From Druceiella hillmani (taxonomy: Eukaryota; Arthropoda; Insecta; Lepidoptera; Hepialidae): a stretch of 64,000 bases of DNA. A program made the translations under genes and the position numbers. The notes under the pieces are model-generated. The model was not told where the DNA came from. It did not search any database and worked only from the letters and a program-made list of their open reading frames with translations. Of the stretch, positions 44,345 through 57,014 are shown piece by piece. The stretch is taken from assembly GCA_039881145.1 (NCBI GenBank), contig JAYKKI010000039.1, positions 19,090,001-19,154,000 of the forward strand. The letters run 5' to 3'. Position 1 is the stretch's first letter, and each line of letters begins with the position of its first letter.

Positions 44345-44602
44345 TCCTACAGAATCAGATGGTTGGGACATGTTTTTCGACGGGAAGATCTGGAGCCAGT
44401 TAAAAAACTGACTTTCGCCAAGATTGAAGGTACAAGGGGAAGAGGAAGAAGACCACCTAAAAGGTGGTTGAACAATGTAGAGAAAGACTTAAAAATGTTG
44501 GAAGTCAAAAGGTGGAGAAACCTTGCATCAAGTTGTACTACTGGAAGGATCAGATTGGAAAAGCATTGGCCTGTGCCAGGCTGTAGTGCTGACAAAGAAT
44601 AA
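44345..44602 (+). pseudogene. LINE ORF2 C-terminal fragment
   Basis: The plus strand reads SYRIRWLGHVFRRED, then GTRGRGRRPPKRWLNNV, then EVKRWRNLASSCTT and ends GCSADKE followed by TAA. These are the terminal motifs of insect LINE reverse transcriptases (GH-, GRGRP-RW, W-LA). An in-frame stop lies just upstream (44333-44335) and the polymerase domain is absent, so this is a 5'-truncated or decayed copy. The ending resembles the copy at 33319-33553 (GCCACKE), which suggests one family. An a-rich sequence follows the stop. Confidence 0.88.
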
Positions 44603-46933
44603 GAGAAGTACAGAGATACAATAAATTCTTAATCAAAAGTCACAACAATTTTACGGGAAAATTTTGCGGGAATAAAAAAACAGTCAAAAGTTTTAAGAAA
44701 AATTGAGAAATGTTTGTCATAGTTAATTACGGAATTTATTTAAACATGAGGTTATGTTTTGTTCATTGACTCTTTAGTGTTGTAAATGGATTACAGAATT
44801 GTATGGCAGCATTTTTTCCACAAAAAGAAAAATTTTCTTCCGATGTGTACATGTTAGCCAAAAGTTCTTCGCTCGTTCACAGGAGTTTCTACGGTATTGG
44901 TCATCTGTGACGAATGTCGATTTCACCGCAAGTCAACATTGTGGTGAAATTGGCGTGATGTTTGTGTGCTATGTCAATAAGATGTGAGAGATGAGTAAGG
45001 ATTCTGCGTGTTAACCAGGTCATTAATAACACTTTGGACGCGCGCCTCAGTATGTGCGTGTTTGCGGTTGGGGAAAGTACTGTTGGCCTTCACGGTAATT
45101 ACGGTTTTTGAGGATCAAAACCACTCTTTAGATTAAATTGCGTCTTTTGTTTGTATTCTGCGATGTATGTGGTGACGCTTAGAGTAATCACAAACGTATA
45201 TTATTAGGTTGATGAATATTTGGTAATTAAGCAATAATTAACAGTATTTTCTACTTTTAGTAAATCCAACTTGATAATATTGTAACGTCGTCGTATTCAT
45301 CCGTAATTCACGCTTGAATACTCATCAGGAATATAAAAAAATACTTTACCTTTTTGGATATATGTAGTATATTTACAAACCCTTTTAATTTGGTCATATC
45401 TTTTCGTCTATCTGTCCCTTTGCTACAGCCTCTTGTGCTTTACAATCGTAAGCTGTGCCCGTGAGATTTTGCTGATAGATGCTTCAAATAGAGATCACAG
45501 TTGAGAGGCGCCAAAATTAATTAATGATTTTTTAAAGGTTTTTTGGTGAAAGAAAAAACCGTTATAATTTCTTTAAGCCCATTCATCCATCTGTCTTTCA
45601 CAACCTCACAGTTTCTACAGATTTAGACCTATTTGTATAAAATTTGTAAATGCTTCTACCATATGAAATTTTATGCGTAATTCATTGTGTAGTATAATAT
45701 TGGATATATCCCTTAAAATGAAATGAATGTTTCCCATATGATTTTTTCATTTTTAACTCATTTTTTAAAAATATGAAATTCCCTATGAAACTCCCGTTAA
45801 TTTTTCAGACATGAATTTGAATAATCAGAAAAAATCTAGATAATAGCAGTTGATAAGAGCTTTCAAATGAAATTAGTATTGCAGTTTATAAGAATTTTCA
45901 AATGAAGTTATTTCGGTTAACTTGCGTTAACAATTTCAGGACACAGACACAAACAAAAACTGAACCGGAACTCTATACTTGGTAACGATCATTCAATTGG
46001 ACCGGATATGCACTTTGAAAATGAAACTGAGATTCTCTATATTATCTGTTTGTTTCGAACCTCGTTTTAAGTAATATTACGTTTAAAAATAGTGCTAATT
46101 TTTGAACCAACGAGAAAAAAATTTGTGTGTGCTGTGCTTCGAGTTCATTAAATAAAAATTATTCAGTTATGTGGCGTTAATTAGATGTCTTCTGGAATGG
46201 CAATGGAACCATAATTAAAGCAACTTGACCTGTTTTTATATTTAAATCCGTTAAAATATTAACCGGAAGTACCGACTGCAATAAATTTTTGATTTTCGAA
46301 TTTATTTATTGCTTTAAAAGTTCGGAGGTTTCCCCCTTACCGGAAGTTACCCGATTATTTTTACTACGTTTTTTTTATCAGCGTAGTGTAACATCACAAA
46401 CAATTGTTTTAAAAATTGTGATTCTATATCATTGTAATATACGTTTATACTTAAATTATTACTAAGCATAAGTTTTTACTAAGTCAATACTGAGCATGTC
46501 AAAATGTAATTGCCTGCACCTCGTTATTTCCGGAAATATAGGTTGTATCAGAAAGACGGACTGACAGTCGGACATGTTGACACCAAGTGGATCCCATACG
46601 TCTTCCATATTTTCAGAATTGGTATGAAATTCTAAAGGAAGATGTAAAGTTCTCCACGTGGGTTCAGATCGTATGTTGATGTTTTTGTTTCCTCCATGTT
46701 AACCCTTACATGATTTTTTTGTATTTTGCTGAAAAAGTAAGATGGGACAGAACAAATATTTTAATAAAAACATTTTATTTATGGTTTCTGTAATATTACA
46801 AATTGATAAACATCAAAAACAATAGTTGCTATCTTAAGAAAAATAAAAAACGTTCCAAGGGTTAAGGTTAGGGAACTGGAAACCTAAAAGTTATCGGTTT
46901 AAATTCATGCATCAGATTTGTTACATAATTCAT
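44603..46933. other. Long unrecognised AT-rich stretch
   Basis: No open frame above chance length apart from a 62-codon one (44799-44987). Short words such as ttttcagac, aatttcagg and gacggactgacag suggest further decayed dispersed repeats. Confidence 0.4.
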
Positions 46934-47359
46934 TTAAGGACTGTAAAGATCGAAACAGAAGAAAAGAGAAACCAGGAGCACCAAACTTTTCTTCATCTTT
47001 ATAGTGTTAGCCAAAGACGAAGGCAACGAATGACGTAGCGTCTCCTTCTCTTGCTCATGTTTGCTTCTCCCGTTCTCAAAAGATCTCGACGGCCGTCTCA
47101 AGTAATGTCGCAACAGCGCTTGTTCAGATAATCCGTAATCAGTCGTGAACGTCGACCAGCGAGCCGTGACACGTTCGTTGGACATTCTCCATCGTAGCTG
47201 TTTCCTTTTGTTGTCGTTATTTTGAGTAACCACCGTTCGCGCCTGTGACCTATCGCTTTGAATGTCAACTTTATAATGCCAGTAATTAATATTCGCTGTC
47301 GGCAGAATCTGTGTGAGTTTTGATTGATTCGGTTTTGAAACGAAAGATGCAAGTGTCAC
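46934..47359 (-). CDS. Doubtful 141-codon open frame, unidentified
   Basis: The longest frame outside simple repeats (starts MTLASFVSKPNQSKLTQ), lying in a less AT-biased patch (47000-47260; gatctcgacggccgtctc, gaccagcgagccgtgacacg). Its last 20 codons, from an internal ATG at 46996, look like a signal peptide (MKKSLVLLVSLFFCFDLYS) and stop at once, with no splice donor before the stop. An overlapping 84-codon frame exists in another frame. No family recognised. It could be a 5' exon, a short secreted-peptide upstream frame, or chance. Confidence 0.22.
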   Translation of the reverse strand: MTLASFVSKPNQSKLTQILPTANINYWHYKVDIQSDRSQARTVVTQNNDNKRKQLRWRMSNERVTARWSTFTTDYGLSEQALLRHYLRRPSRSFENGRSKHEQEKETLRHSLPSSLANTIKMKKSLVLLVSLFFCFDLYSP

Positions 47360-47489
47360 TTCGAGATGCTTTTAGTTGGAAGAACAATGTCATGTCTAGC
47401 GTTGGGAATTATTGAATGTTATATTGTATTATTGTGATTATGTATGCCTTTAAGTAGTTTTCATAAAATAACCGTTGTTTTTAGGGTAG

Positions 47490-48110
47490 CGTAGCTCAAA
47501 AGGAAAAATAGAACCCTTAAGAGATCACCTAGGTTTCTGTTTGTATGCCTTTCTTTCCGTCACAGACGATTTTCTTGGAAGGTGTTTTATGTAGAAACTT
47601 TAAATTTGGCATAGTAATAGAGCATAATGCACTTGGAAATATTTACATTGTAATTTTAGAGGAGAGAAATTATGGAATGAATTTTTATTTTGTATTGTTT
47701 AATATGGGGTATCGTTACAAGGTTACAAAGAATTCAAAAATATTTTTTTTATTATAATCACAAAAGTGACCCTCAGAAATAAGTAGCAAAATGTGCAAAG
47801 AAGTGTACCCTTTCCCCATTTCCGAAATAACTGAACTAAAAATTGTGAAAAAAATAGAGTTAGGAGAACCCGACTATAGTAGTTATCTTACTTCTTTTAT
47901 ATTTAGAGAAGTCCACGATATTTTTATGCCTCTGAGAGATATAGACGGTAATATATTAATGCGATAAAAATAATATTAATTTATAAATATTTTAATATAA
48001 ACATTATATCCTAAAAATGTTTAAATTTTTAAAAGTACCTAAGTGTTTACGGAACCTTGTAGTGCGCCTTATAGTTCTATTCGTGCTTAACAGCTTATGT
48101 AACATATCAG
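47490..48110 (+). repeat. Lepidopteran dispersed repeat, diverged copy
   Basis: Starts caaaaggaaaaatagaaccc and gagatcacctaggtttctg, ends tttacggaaccttgtagtgc and ttcgtgcttaacagctt, matching the outer blocks of 9185-9715. Confidence 0.65.
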
Positions 48111-48466
48111 GGCAGGAAATAAAATAGATATTAAAAAGTGACGAAATTCTTAATGAATAGTCTCAAACCTGCAAATTGTCTGATTGTCTTGCTCGCGTCA
48201 AGTATTTTGTTGACGTAGTCGACTCCTGTATCGTCGCTGCACTTGAAATTCTACCAAATTATATTCAACTCAACTAAAATGTGACCTCTGGACGTTTGGG
48301 TATTAAATTGCTAATTTACTTAACAGGTGTGGTGAAAGACGTGTTACTTCTCATTCTGTTAACTGTCGGTCAATAGTTAATCAGATTGGTCAGATTTTAT
48401 TGATACTCATGCATAGCAATAGCCTTTATTAATTGCGAAAAAACAGGTTTTCAAAGTATGTTGAAG
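48111..48466. other. Spacer, nothing recognised
   Basis: No frames or element ends seen. Confidence 0.45.
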
Positions 48467-48790
48467 AAAAATACATAGTAATGAACATTATTTACAGGTT
48501 TCGAAGCGATAATTATCCGTGATAATGATTAAGATTAATATAGGTTAATTATATTTTAAAAGCCAAATGAAGACAGGAGTTTTCCCGTCATAAATATTAA
48601 GTGGTGCGCATAATATTTCTATTAATAAAAAAAATTATTTCATTTTATATTGCAAATTAAATATTTTCTATTGTATTTATCTATTTAATTAATTAACCTA
48701 TATTTATCTTGATAATTCCCACGGATAATTATCGGTTATAATTATCGCTTTGAAACCTGTAAATAATGTTTATTACTATGTGTTTTTCTT
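48467..48790. mobile_element. Inverted-repeat MITE with ~80-bp arms
   Basis: The left arm (agaaaaatacatagtaatga, acattatttacaggtttcg, aagcgataattatccg) is mirrored on the right (cggataattatcgg, tataattatcgctttgaaac, ctgtaaataatgtttattac, tatgtgtttttctt). About 325 bp, AT-rich centre, non-coding. A further inverse copy of only the outer end (tcatcactatgtatttttc) lies at 48838-48857, so a second, truncated insertion adjoins. A partial relative is visible near 49240-49285 (tatttatcttgataattt). Confidence 0.82.
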
Positions 48791-48860
48791 ATTGTTAAAA
48801 TAGTTTTTCTTATTGTTAATAATTAAATTAATAATATTCATCACTATGTATTTTTCTATG

Positions 48861-48916
48861 TAACAGGAACGAAACATGACACGGGGAAACCGCCGTGTCA
48901 TGTTTCGTCTCTGTTA
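48861..48916. repeat. Compact palindrome with 24-bp arms
   Basis: taacaggaacgaaacatgac+acgg, loop ggaaaccg, ccgtgtcatgtttcgtctct+gtta; 16 central base pairs are perfect and the outer 8 have two mismatches. It is much more GC-rich than its surroundings and sits at the end of the MITE cluster. It may be the two fused ends of a lost transposon. Confidence 0.92.
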
Positions 48917-51589
48917 AACTGTCAGTCATTTTTCGTTTGAATCTGAAATCAGATTTAAGTTTTATTTTTAATTCGAGGTCTTCAAGTTCAGACAATCCTC
49001 AAACAGTTAATGAGGATTATGAGGATGATATTCTACTCATTCATTTTATTAATTGATATTTAGGTTGATTTTTGCCTATTCTTGTTTTAAAAGTTTTTAA
49101 TGCGAAACCATGGCGAAAATAAATAAAATATTAACTTGGTTATTAAATATGTATAATATAATTAAACCACTTGCTTCGAATATAATAGTTGATTAAAAAA
49201 ACACCAGTTAAAAAACGGTCGATTGATACATATTTGTTTGATAATTATCACGAGACATATTTATCTTGATAATTTCGACCCCTGATTATTTATAAATGTC
49301 GTAAGTGTAGGTTTTTTATAGTTTAGCGAGACAGAAGAAAAATTTATTGAACATATATTTTTATTTTTAAATCAGTAATTTTCTTTAACTCATTGTTAAA
49401 CCAAGGAAACTCTAAAATCGATCTACCTGTAACTTTATAAAATCAAAGACTTGTTGTACGGTATTACATCGCCACGTTCGAAAAATGCTATAACCACGTT
49501 GTAGGACATCTCATCTTTTATTTCAGCGAAGGGATGCCTGCCGTTTGGTTCTTAAGGTTACAGAAAATCTCAACTTGGCTGTATTCTCAATTAGCTTTAC
49601 CTATAAGATTTTTATGATGGTACATCTCTTAGCTCCATTCAAATATCAAATAGTTAAAGATGTTCACTTATTTCTAAAATTCCAACTTATTCATCAATTT
49701 TAAATTCCTACCAATATTCTCTACGAACTTGGCCATTTTTATCTTGCCATGTTTCATGGCTAACGTTTTTAATAAGAACTTGCCTTTTTTGCAGTCAGGA
49801 TGGTTTTGATGGAATATTGTTTTATTTAGAACCTTGAGTGATATTTATCTTCATATTGATTTAAGAATATATCTTAAATTCTATGATAAATTAATTTTAT
49901 AAATCACTAGTTTTATCAACGAATTCTTCCGATGAAATACGAAAATCACTTCAGTAAGCTTTTAAATTATAATTACCACTAAAATGTCAATTGTCTTACA
50001 GGTCACACAAACAATTTTCTATTCTTCGTTTGCAATGACCAATATATTTGAACTTAACTGCAAGTCGTGACATATCATACAGATAATTATAAGCGTCAAG
50101 ATTCGTCTGTCACACTTTTCCCACCCAAGATGTGTGAACATTAGAAAAAAACAAGTCAGATTTGTTAACTGACTTCTCTGCGCACGCGCCTGCGTTTACG
50201 ACCTCTGTTTGCTTTGAGCTACAGCTATTGGATCTTATTCGGCCTTACACGGCAGATCATAAAGCTCGATAAGAATCGTCGAGCTTCTACGTACTATGGG
50301 AAATTAATATTAGTTATGACAAGTTTTATTTTTTCAAACGAACGTGTTCTTAAAATGTTAAGAAAAAATAAATTAAATTGGGAATTCGTGACGCCAATTT
50401 TTACAGGATTTTTTTTATATGTTTATGGCGAGTTTGACTTATTTGAGTAAATAATGTAAATCATATTACTATTATGTAAATAAAATTTATTAGAAAACAC
50501 AATTGTAAATACGTTTAGCTAAGTGGAAAAGATTTATTACTGTAACTTGTACATAACATATGAAATTCAACTATTGTGATAAAACATGTTTCACCTCAAT
50601 ATTTTGTCTCAAATAGCTCAGATAAGGTATTAGCTTATTTATCATTATGTTACCATAAATTATCACTAATTTGGTATTGGTACTACCCGTGGAGCGCTAG
50701 ATGCATGTTTTATCAGTTCCGAGCTGTCGGTCACTAATTCTTTACCCTAAAACTGACTATACATAGGATAAATGTTTGGACATACATATTGGTAGTTTAA
50801 ATATTGTTGGTTTTTCTTATTTTGCGGAACTATGATATGAAATTTAATATACCTGTTGAATTATTCTTGCGCTGGTGAAACCGCGTGGGTGATTTCTGGA
50901 TTATGCTATTTCTGGGTTATCCGGATAAATAGCCATCACAATTTTTTGATGTTAATGAACGGGAAAAGAGGAAATGCAATATCAGAGTTGCGGTTTATAT
51001 AGCTTCTACCATGGACTATACAGGTAGGGGCGACATTACCATAACCAAAAATATATTCGAATTAAAATATATCCCTTTACGAGTTTTCTGACACTATAGC
51101 ATTTTTCAAGACAAATATTAAAGAAATTGTAATAGTTATATTCTTGGTCGTTTTGATTAGAATTTACCATATGAATAATTTCTTGTTTTAGTTGAAAAAA
51201 TAGATAGAAAATATAATTAAAAATTTACCAAATTTTGTTTCTCTGTCGTGCCACGTATACTTGTACGAGTGCATATTTTCACTCTTAAAAATATTCGTAA
51301 AAACTCTCTTAATGCTCTTAAAACTCTTTTTAAAGACTCTTAAAAAATTGTCATAATTGGATATTTCTTTTTTCTGAATCAATTCTTGTCTTAATTGAAA
51401 AGGCATAGAAAATTATATCACACAGTTATTAAGTTTTATTTCTCTTTGAACGGGTATATAGTTTTTCTTGACTCGTAAAATAATTGTCATGATTAGATAA
51501 TTCTTTCTTTTTCTTTTATTTAATCAAATGGTAAAATAAAAAAAATAAAATTGCTGCTGCATTAAATACATTTAAAAAATTCAGACCTG
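48917..51589. other. Long unrecognised AT-rich stretch
   Basis: Frames at 50214-50450 (78 codons) and 51188-51406 (72 codons) are AT-biased with no domain. A short GC-richer patch at 50160-50290 (ctctgcgcacgcgcctgcg) has no partner signals. Confidence 0.4.
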
Positions 51590-51840
51590 TGAACACAGCG
51601 TGGTCTCTCTTGTCATTGACTCAAACGACTCAATCGGGTCGCGTCGATCTCGGTCTGGGGAAACGTCTACCTGTGTGCGGATACCGACCAACTATCGGGT
51701 CAAGAGACCATGTCGCGACTAAACAGAGAGGCCGGGCGGGCGGTGACGTAAGGTCGACATGAATTATTCAGATTCCATCGTGTTAACGGACAATTTGTTC
51801 GTTCCATATTTCCTACCTATCGGGGAGTTGCGCTATTGTC
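51590..51840. promoter_or_regulatory. CpG-rich block, possible regulatory sequence
   Basis: gtcgcgtcgatctcggtctgg, gtgtgcggataccgacc and gaggccgggcgggcggtgacg within AT-rich flanks. It contains an imperfect inverted pair (tggtctctcttg / caagagacca, about 100 bp apart). No TATA, no frame. Role unknown. Confidence 0.3.
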
Positions 51841-53964
51841 AGTTTAATAACGAGTAACGAACCGGTATTCACTTCTGAATGTTTAAGAATATGTTATATG
51901 TTGTAATATTTTAACATCGAGTGATTTAATTCCAATTAACCAGGTGTTTTTATGTAATTTCTAGTAATGATTGAAAATTTGTAAAAATATCAACACGATT
52001 TCTTCTAGATCTTCACTATGACGGGTTCTAGATCTTCACATATGGATTTTTAATGTAGCTCGTTACATAGTTTTATTTAATTTTTTTCTTCATTTGGCTT
52101 TTAAAATATTTATAAAATAATCGAGAAAACTTCATAATTTTGTTATATGTCCCACAGTTTCTACTATTAAGACCTATAAATTTTTTAGTCTTTCAAGTCT
52201 TTTCGAATATTAAGCTTCGAGATGGCATACAATGCATCTCCTCTTTAACTTTTCAATTGTGGGTGAACAAATGTGAAAAGTATTTTATTACTACTACTCT
52301 GATACTAAAATTTTATTATAAAGAAAAGACATTGTCTAATGTTATTTTATTTCTCTTTTAAATGAAATGATTTACGTTAACTCGTATCATTAATTTTATG
52401 AGATGTGAATGAGTACTGAACCCGATTTTATGCGTATTTTGACGTGCTTGGCCGGTATATTTTACATTATAAACTGTATTTTCAACAAACAAATCTGATC
52501 ACTCATTTTATTTCATATATTTTGCTGAAACTTACACATTACAATGGCACGCAAATTCAACGCATGGTAACTACCGAAGATTTTCGAAATATTTTTATTT
52601 TCCGTTTTTATGTTTCACTTTTTTCAATCCATTGATGCTCGGTAAACATTACGATTGTTTTATACTAGAAGTTAATAAATAACACAGTACAAAATAACCT
52701 AACAAGCATCTGTTCCAAATTTCGTACCAATTGCTCAGGCAGCATTTGAATACGTTATTATTTGTCAATTGGCCGTATTTTATTTTATTCTTTTTTAAAC
52801 TGCGACCAAATGAGAAACTTTTTTTAATCTCAATTAATTTACAATTGTTACAATTAATTACTACGTCGTTGCGATTTATTACATAACCAGTGAAATCATT
52901 CTATAAAATAATAGTATCCACTATTAATGAAAGTTTGTGTGACAACTCAACGTAATAATCGTTAAATCTACTTATAATCTTTGTCTAAGTTAACAAAAAG
53001 AGTCTAGCATTAATGGCGTATCATTAACTTGTAATTAACTCGACATTAGCGACGAAGCGACTTTAAGCTGTTGTTGTTCTGTTATCTTTTCTTGCTGATG
53101 TAATTGTTTATTTAATATTCGGTAGACATAATATGTTATTATAATTTAATCTTCAATAATTGATGTTAAGGATAAGAATTTAAAATGACTGGGGTCTAAA
53201 TTAAAATTTATATTTTTTTTATGTCTTATAATTCAGTGCTACAAGGACGTTTTATTTTAAATGTTATCTATGTCATTTCTAATTTTAAACAAATTTAAAA
53301 TAAGTTTAAATTTAATTCATATTTACAATTTCTTATTTATTATTAGGTGTAGTTGTAAGAGTATAACCCTCAAATAGATGTTGAAAAAAGTAGATTGCTC
53401 TAAAAATATAAATTCTTAAAAGGTTTTTATCCCGGCTGAAGCGAATTAGGAAACAATTCAAGTATCAAAGCGTAATAGTCATATATTATGTACCGTATAA
53501 TCCCAGATTTTTTATTACCTACCATATTTTGTTGAGCCAAGATTGAAACTGAAAAAGGGCATTCGTTTGGTATGACTTTCCAAAAATAAAATTTTCAGTG
53601 TTTTTTTCTGTTTTTAATCAAAGAAAATTTATAAACAAAGATTGTTTTGGACAATTATAAAAGTAGTTGATTATATATTTTATAAAAAAATCGGTATAAT
53701 AAATTAGTTTCTTTTTCAAATTAATTCGTATTTTTTGTCACTTTAGACAAATAGGAGCACAATTTAATTAGTATTGAACCACAATAAACTATTAATTGAC
53801 TTTAAAAAAATTAAACAAGTGTAAAAAAATGTGAAAAGACGTTTGAAAGAGATTTGATATCTTTTGGACACACTCGGTAGCAAAATATAATAAATCTACT
53901 TTATACTAAAATGAAACATATGCGACCAATATAGATACCCAAAACTTGTTTTTATTATTAATTT
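51841..53964. other. Long unrecognised AT-rich stretch
   Basis: tctagatcttcac is duplicated at 52005 and 52027. Chance frames at 52140-52361 and 52444-52635. Nothing else supported. Confidence 0.45.
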
Positions 53965-54215
53965 TCACTTATCTGGCTGGAGCTTTAAGTCAAATTCACG
54001 GAGGAGTCTGGTAAATATTGAGGAGAGATTTTTTACATGAGATTTCAGATCATAAGAATAGATGACAATATCGTCAAGGTAAACAAAGCAACGGATACCA
54101 GTAAGCCCTGATAGGCTTATAATCATGAACCTTTGAAATGTGATGGCACATGTTTTGAACCAAATAACGTTGTATTAAACTGAAATTGACCATGTGGTAC
54201 ACTGAACTCTGTTTT
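53965..54215 (-). pseudogene. Ty3/gypsy-type reverse transcriptase fragment
   Basis: On the minus strand 53965-54126 encodes 53 codons ending in a stop. They carry the reverse-transcriptase active-site motif FVYLDDIVIYS (YxDD box) followed by a spaced His, a leucine-rich helix and LKLQPDK, the order seen in Ty3/gypsy polymerases. Just upstream in another frame is FSVPHGQFQFN, equivalent to the conserved block that precedes the active site. A frameshift near 54126 and a missing remainder show it is dead. No LTR, integrase or envelope was found nearby, so I cannot tell a retrotransposon from an old errantivirus-type insertion. Confidence 0.86.
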
Positions 54216-54734
54216 AGTGCATCTACGCAACGAACTTTAAGACCGTTCCCAGTTACCACGCCTGCAGACGTTCCGCAAAAAAGAGGCCGAAGTAAATGTC
54301 GCACGATGCAAGTCACGCAACAAAAGGATCATTGTCATCTCTCAAGTTTGAGTAAACGAGAGTGGAAGTCAACAAGAGTAGAAGTTCCCATTCCATTCCA
54401 TTGTTGCGGCCGTGGGAGGGGCACCAGAGACTACGCCCGCTTTGTAGTCTCGTCGTGACGCGCCCTGTCGGGTCGTAGACAGGGTTTGCGATGACCTCAG
54501 ATTCGCGATCTGGTAATTAATATATTTTATATAACTTGTCAAACCTGTCTCGATGTGTTTTGATTTATTTTGAGCGTTTGATTGTTATCACTTTATTGGT
54601 GGTTGGCTGATATATTTTACGATCATCCTTTGGAGTAATAACGTGATTTTTATACTGTTTAGTTTTTGTAAGTTTGAAATGGATATATCAATTTAAATAT
54701 TTTTTTTTTTTAAATATAATACAAAAAAAAACAT
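54216..54734. other. GC-richer patch beside the reverse transcriptase fragment
   Basis: 54240-54510 is less AT-biased (gttgcggccgtgggagggg, tcgtcgtgacgcgccctg) with overlapping frames on both strands (54186-54458 plus, 54074-54316 minus). The minus frame is partly the reverse transcriptase in the wrong register. The rest is not recognised; it may be more of the same retroelement or a different nested insertion. Confidence 0.3.
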
Positions 54735-55286
54735 TGTGCGTGTCAGCTCCGACGCGCGACTGGAGTTTACTCCCCAATTACGATTGTCTTAGAATATATA
54801 AAATAGGTAACGCTTTATATAAATATGAATATCAATATTATCTATAAATATAGCGTTCATAAGAAATGCAATCGCTCGACTTTTTTCTTTGTTGACGTCC
54901 GTTACAAAACTGATTTGCATGAATTTTTTTAACGGGATATTATACAAGCTATGTCCATCCTGAAGGTCCTTTCTAAATATTGGTGAAAGAATTTTTGTAA
55001 CTAGATGAGTTACCTGCTACATCCAAACTTACAAAATTTAACTTCTTTATAATATATGAATTTTTTTTAACCAGATAATATACAATCTATGTCCATTCTG
55101 AAGGTCCTTTCTAAATATTGGTGAAATAATTTTTGAAATCGGATGAGTAGTTTCAGTGTTTACCTTCTATATCCAAATTTACAAACTGTTACACTTTTTT
55201 CAACGTTCTGAACTACTGATTTTACTCGTCATAAAACTTTATACCGGGCGCTATATATGAAAATCGATTCTTAAGGAGTAGACTCC
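54735..55286 (-). mobile_element. Family B element, inverted long copy
   Basis: Inverse of 1988-2482: tcagctccgacgcgcgactg and ggagtttactccccaatt at the left, tcgattcttaaggagtagac at the right. It lacks the AT tract. It contains an internal duplication of about 135 bp (atgtccatcctgaaggtcct near 54951 and atgtccattctgaaggtcct near 55090). Confidence 0.82.
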
Positions 55287-55577
55287 AAAAAAATATAGTA
55301 GAAGAAGAAATTTAGTTTGCCCAGGATAACCTTCTAAACCAGTGATCTATTTAAATTAACATATTGATAAAAAATAATAATTGTACAAAGCATCATCGTG
55401 GTTAAGGTATGAAAGAGATGGATAATTGCGCAGAAAATACGATAGACTGAGATAGATAGTCACCTGAATTGCAACATTGGTTTCTTCAGAATCTCTAAGG
55501 CGCTCTCTCACTGACGATGTGTCTATTGGTTAGCTTAATTTGTCAACATTAAAATCACTAATCGACTAGTGTGTGTG

Positions 55578-56071
<494 letters not shown>

Positions 56072-56152
56072 ATTATTGGCTTATATGTTATAAAGTAGGA
56101 AAGGTAGTATTATTTATTGGCTTATATGTTATAAAGTCGGAAAGGTAATATT
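56072..56152. repeat. 41-bp tandem duplication
   Basis: attggcttatatgttataaa and gt.ggaaaggta at 56075 and 56116. Confidence 0.94.
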
Positions 56153-56248
56153 TTATAAATACAATTCAAAAATTACCTTATTTCTGTATTTCTTATATTT
56201 TTGTCGAGACGCCAAAGATTAATAAGGCGTAAAAACAAAGAGGCAAGT

Positions 56249-56251
<3 letters not shown>

Positions 56252-56320
<69 letters not shown>

Positions 56321-56357
56321 AGTTTTAATTTTTTTTTATATATATATATATATATAT
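56252..56357. repeat. (AT)n microsatellite in two blocks
   Basis: 56252-56321 and 56337-56357, separated by gttttaatttttttt. Confidence 0.96.
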
Positions 56358-57014
56358 TTTCGTTAAAATAACATTTAAAAAATGACGTTTCTTTTAAAAA
56401 AACTGAAAATAATATTCATAATTATTTGTCATCTTTATCGTACACACAATACTTGCGCACATTATTCAACGCCGCTCGGGGAATAACCTGCAAACAACTG
56501 CGAAAACATCTAGTTGCCCGGGTAAGCATCGCGCTCCAGGCAAGTATTAGGTGTGTTAAAAAGAGTTATGTGTAACATTTTTTTTGCACTCAATTAGAAA
56601 AAGGGCGTGTTTTACGTTTTATTTCAACGACAATTTATTCCTTTATAGCCAACAAATAGCGTCTTTTTTTGTCCGACATCTATTGCCGGACACCGTGTGT
56701 ATATATAAAACTGAAACTGAACTGAGTATGTTTCTTTATTTGGAAGCCCATACCTTCCGGAAGGTTTTAGGCTGTACATCATTACGCTACCTTTCACAAG
56801 AGCCAAGCGGTGATTAAAAACCTAACAGAAGTCGGGAAACACTTCTTAAGCTGTGCAAAGTGGAGAGAAACCGACTTACATATTGTCTAATTATCTCCAG
56901 TATTTCCGATGATGTATCTCCGAACCCGACGACTGATTTCGTTTGGCGACCGTAGTTTTGTTATCAGGGGGGGGAGAAGAGGGTAGCATCATAATTAAGA
57001 GAATTCTATATGGG
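56358..57014. other. Spacer, nothing recognised
   Basis: A 77-codon plus-strand frame (56584-56817) and an antisense 60-codon frame overlap it; neither resembles a known family. A G-run (ggggggg) stands at 56968. Confidence 0.4.

Noticed and set aside
44347..44595. 82-codon minus-strand frame
   Set aside because: Antisense of the plus-strand LINE fragment.
54186..54458. 90-codon plus-strand frame rich in Arg and Thr
   Set aside because: Overlaps the minus-strand reverse-transcriptase fragment and a GC-rich patch; no domain and no start context.
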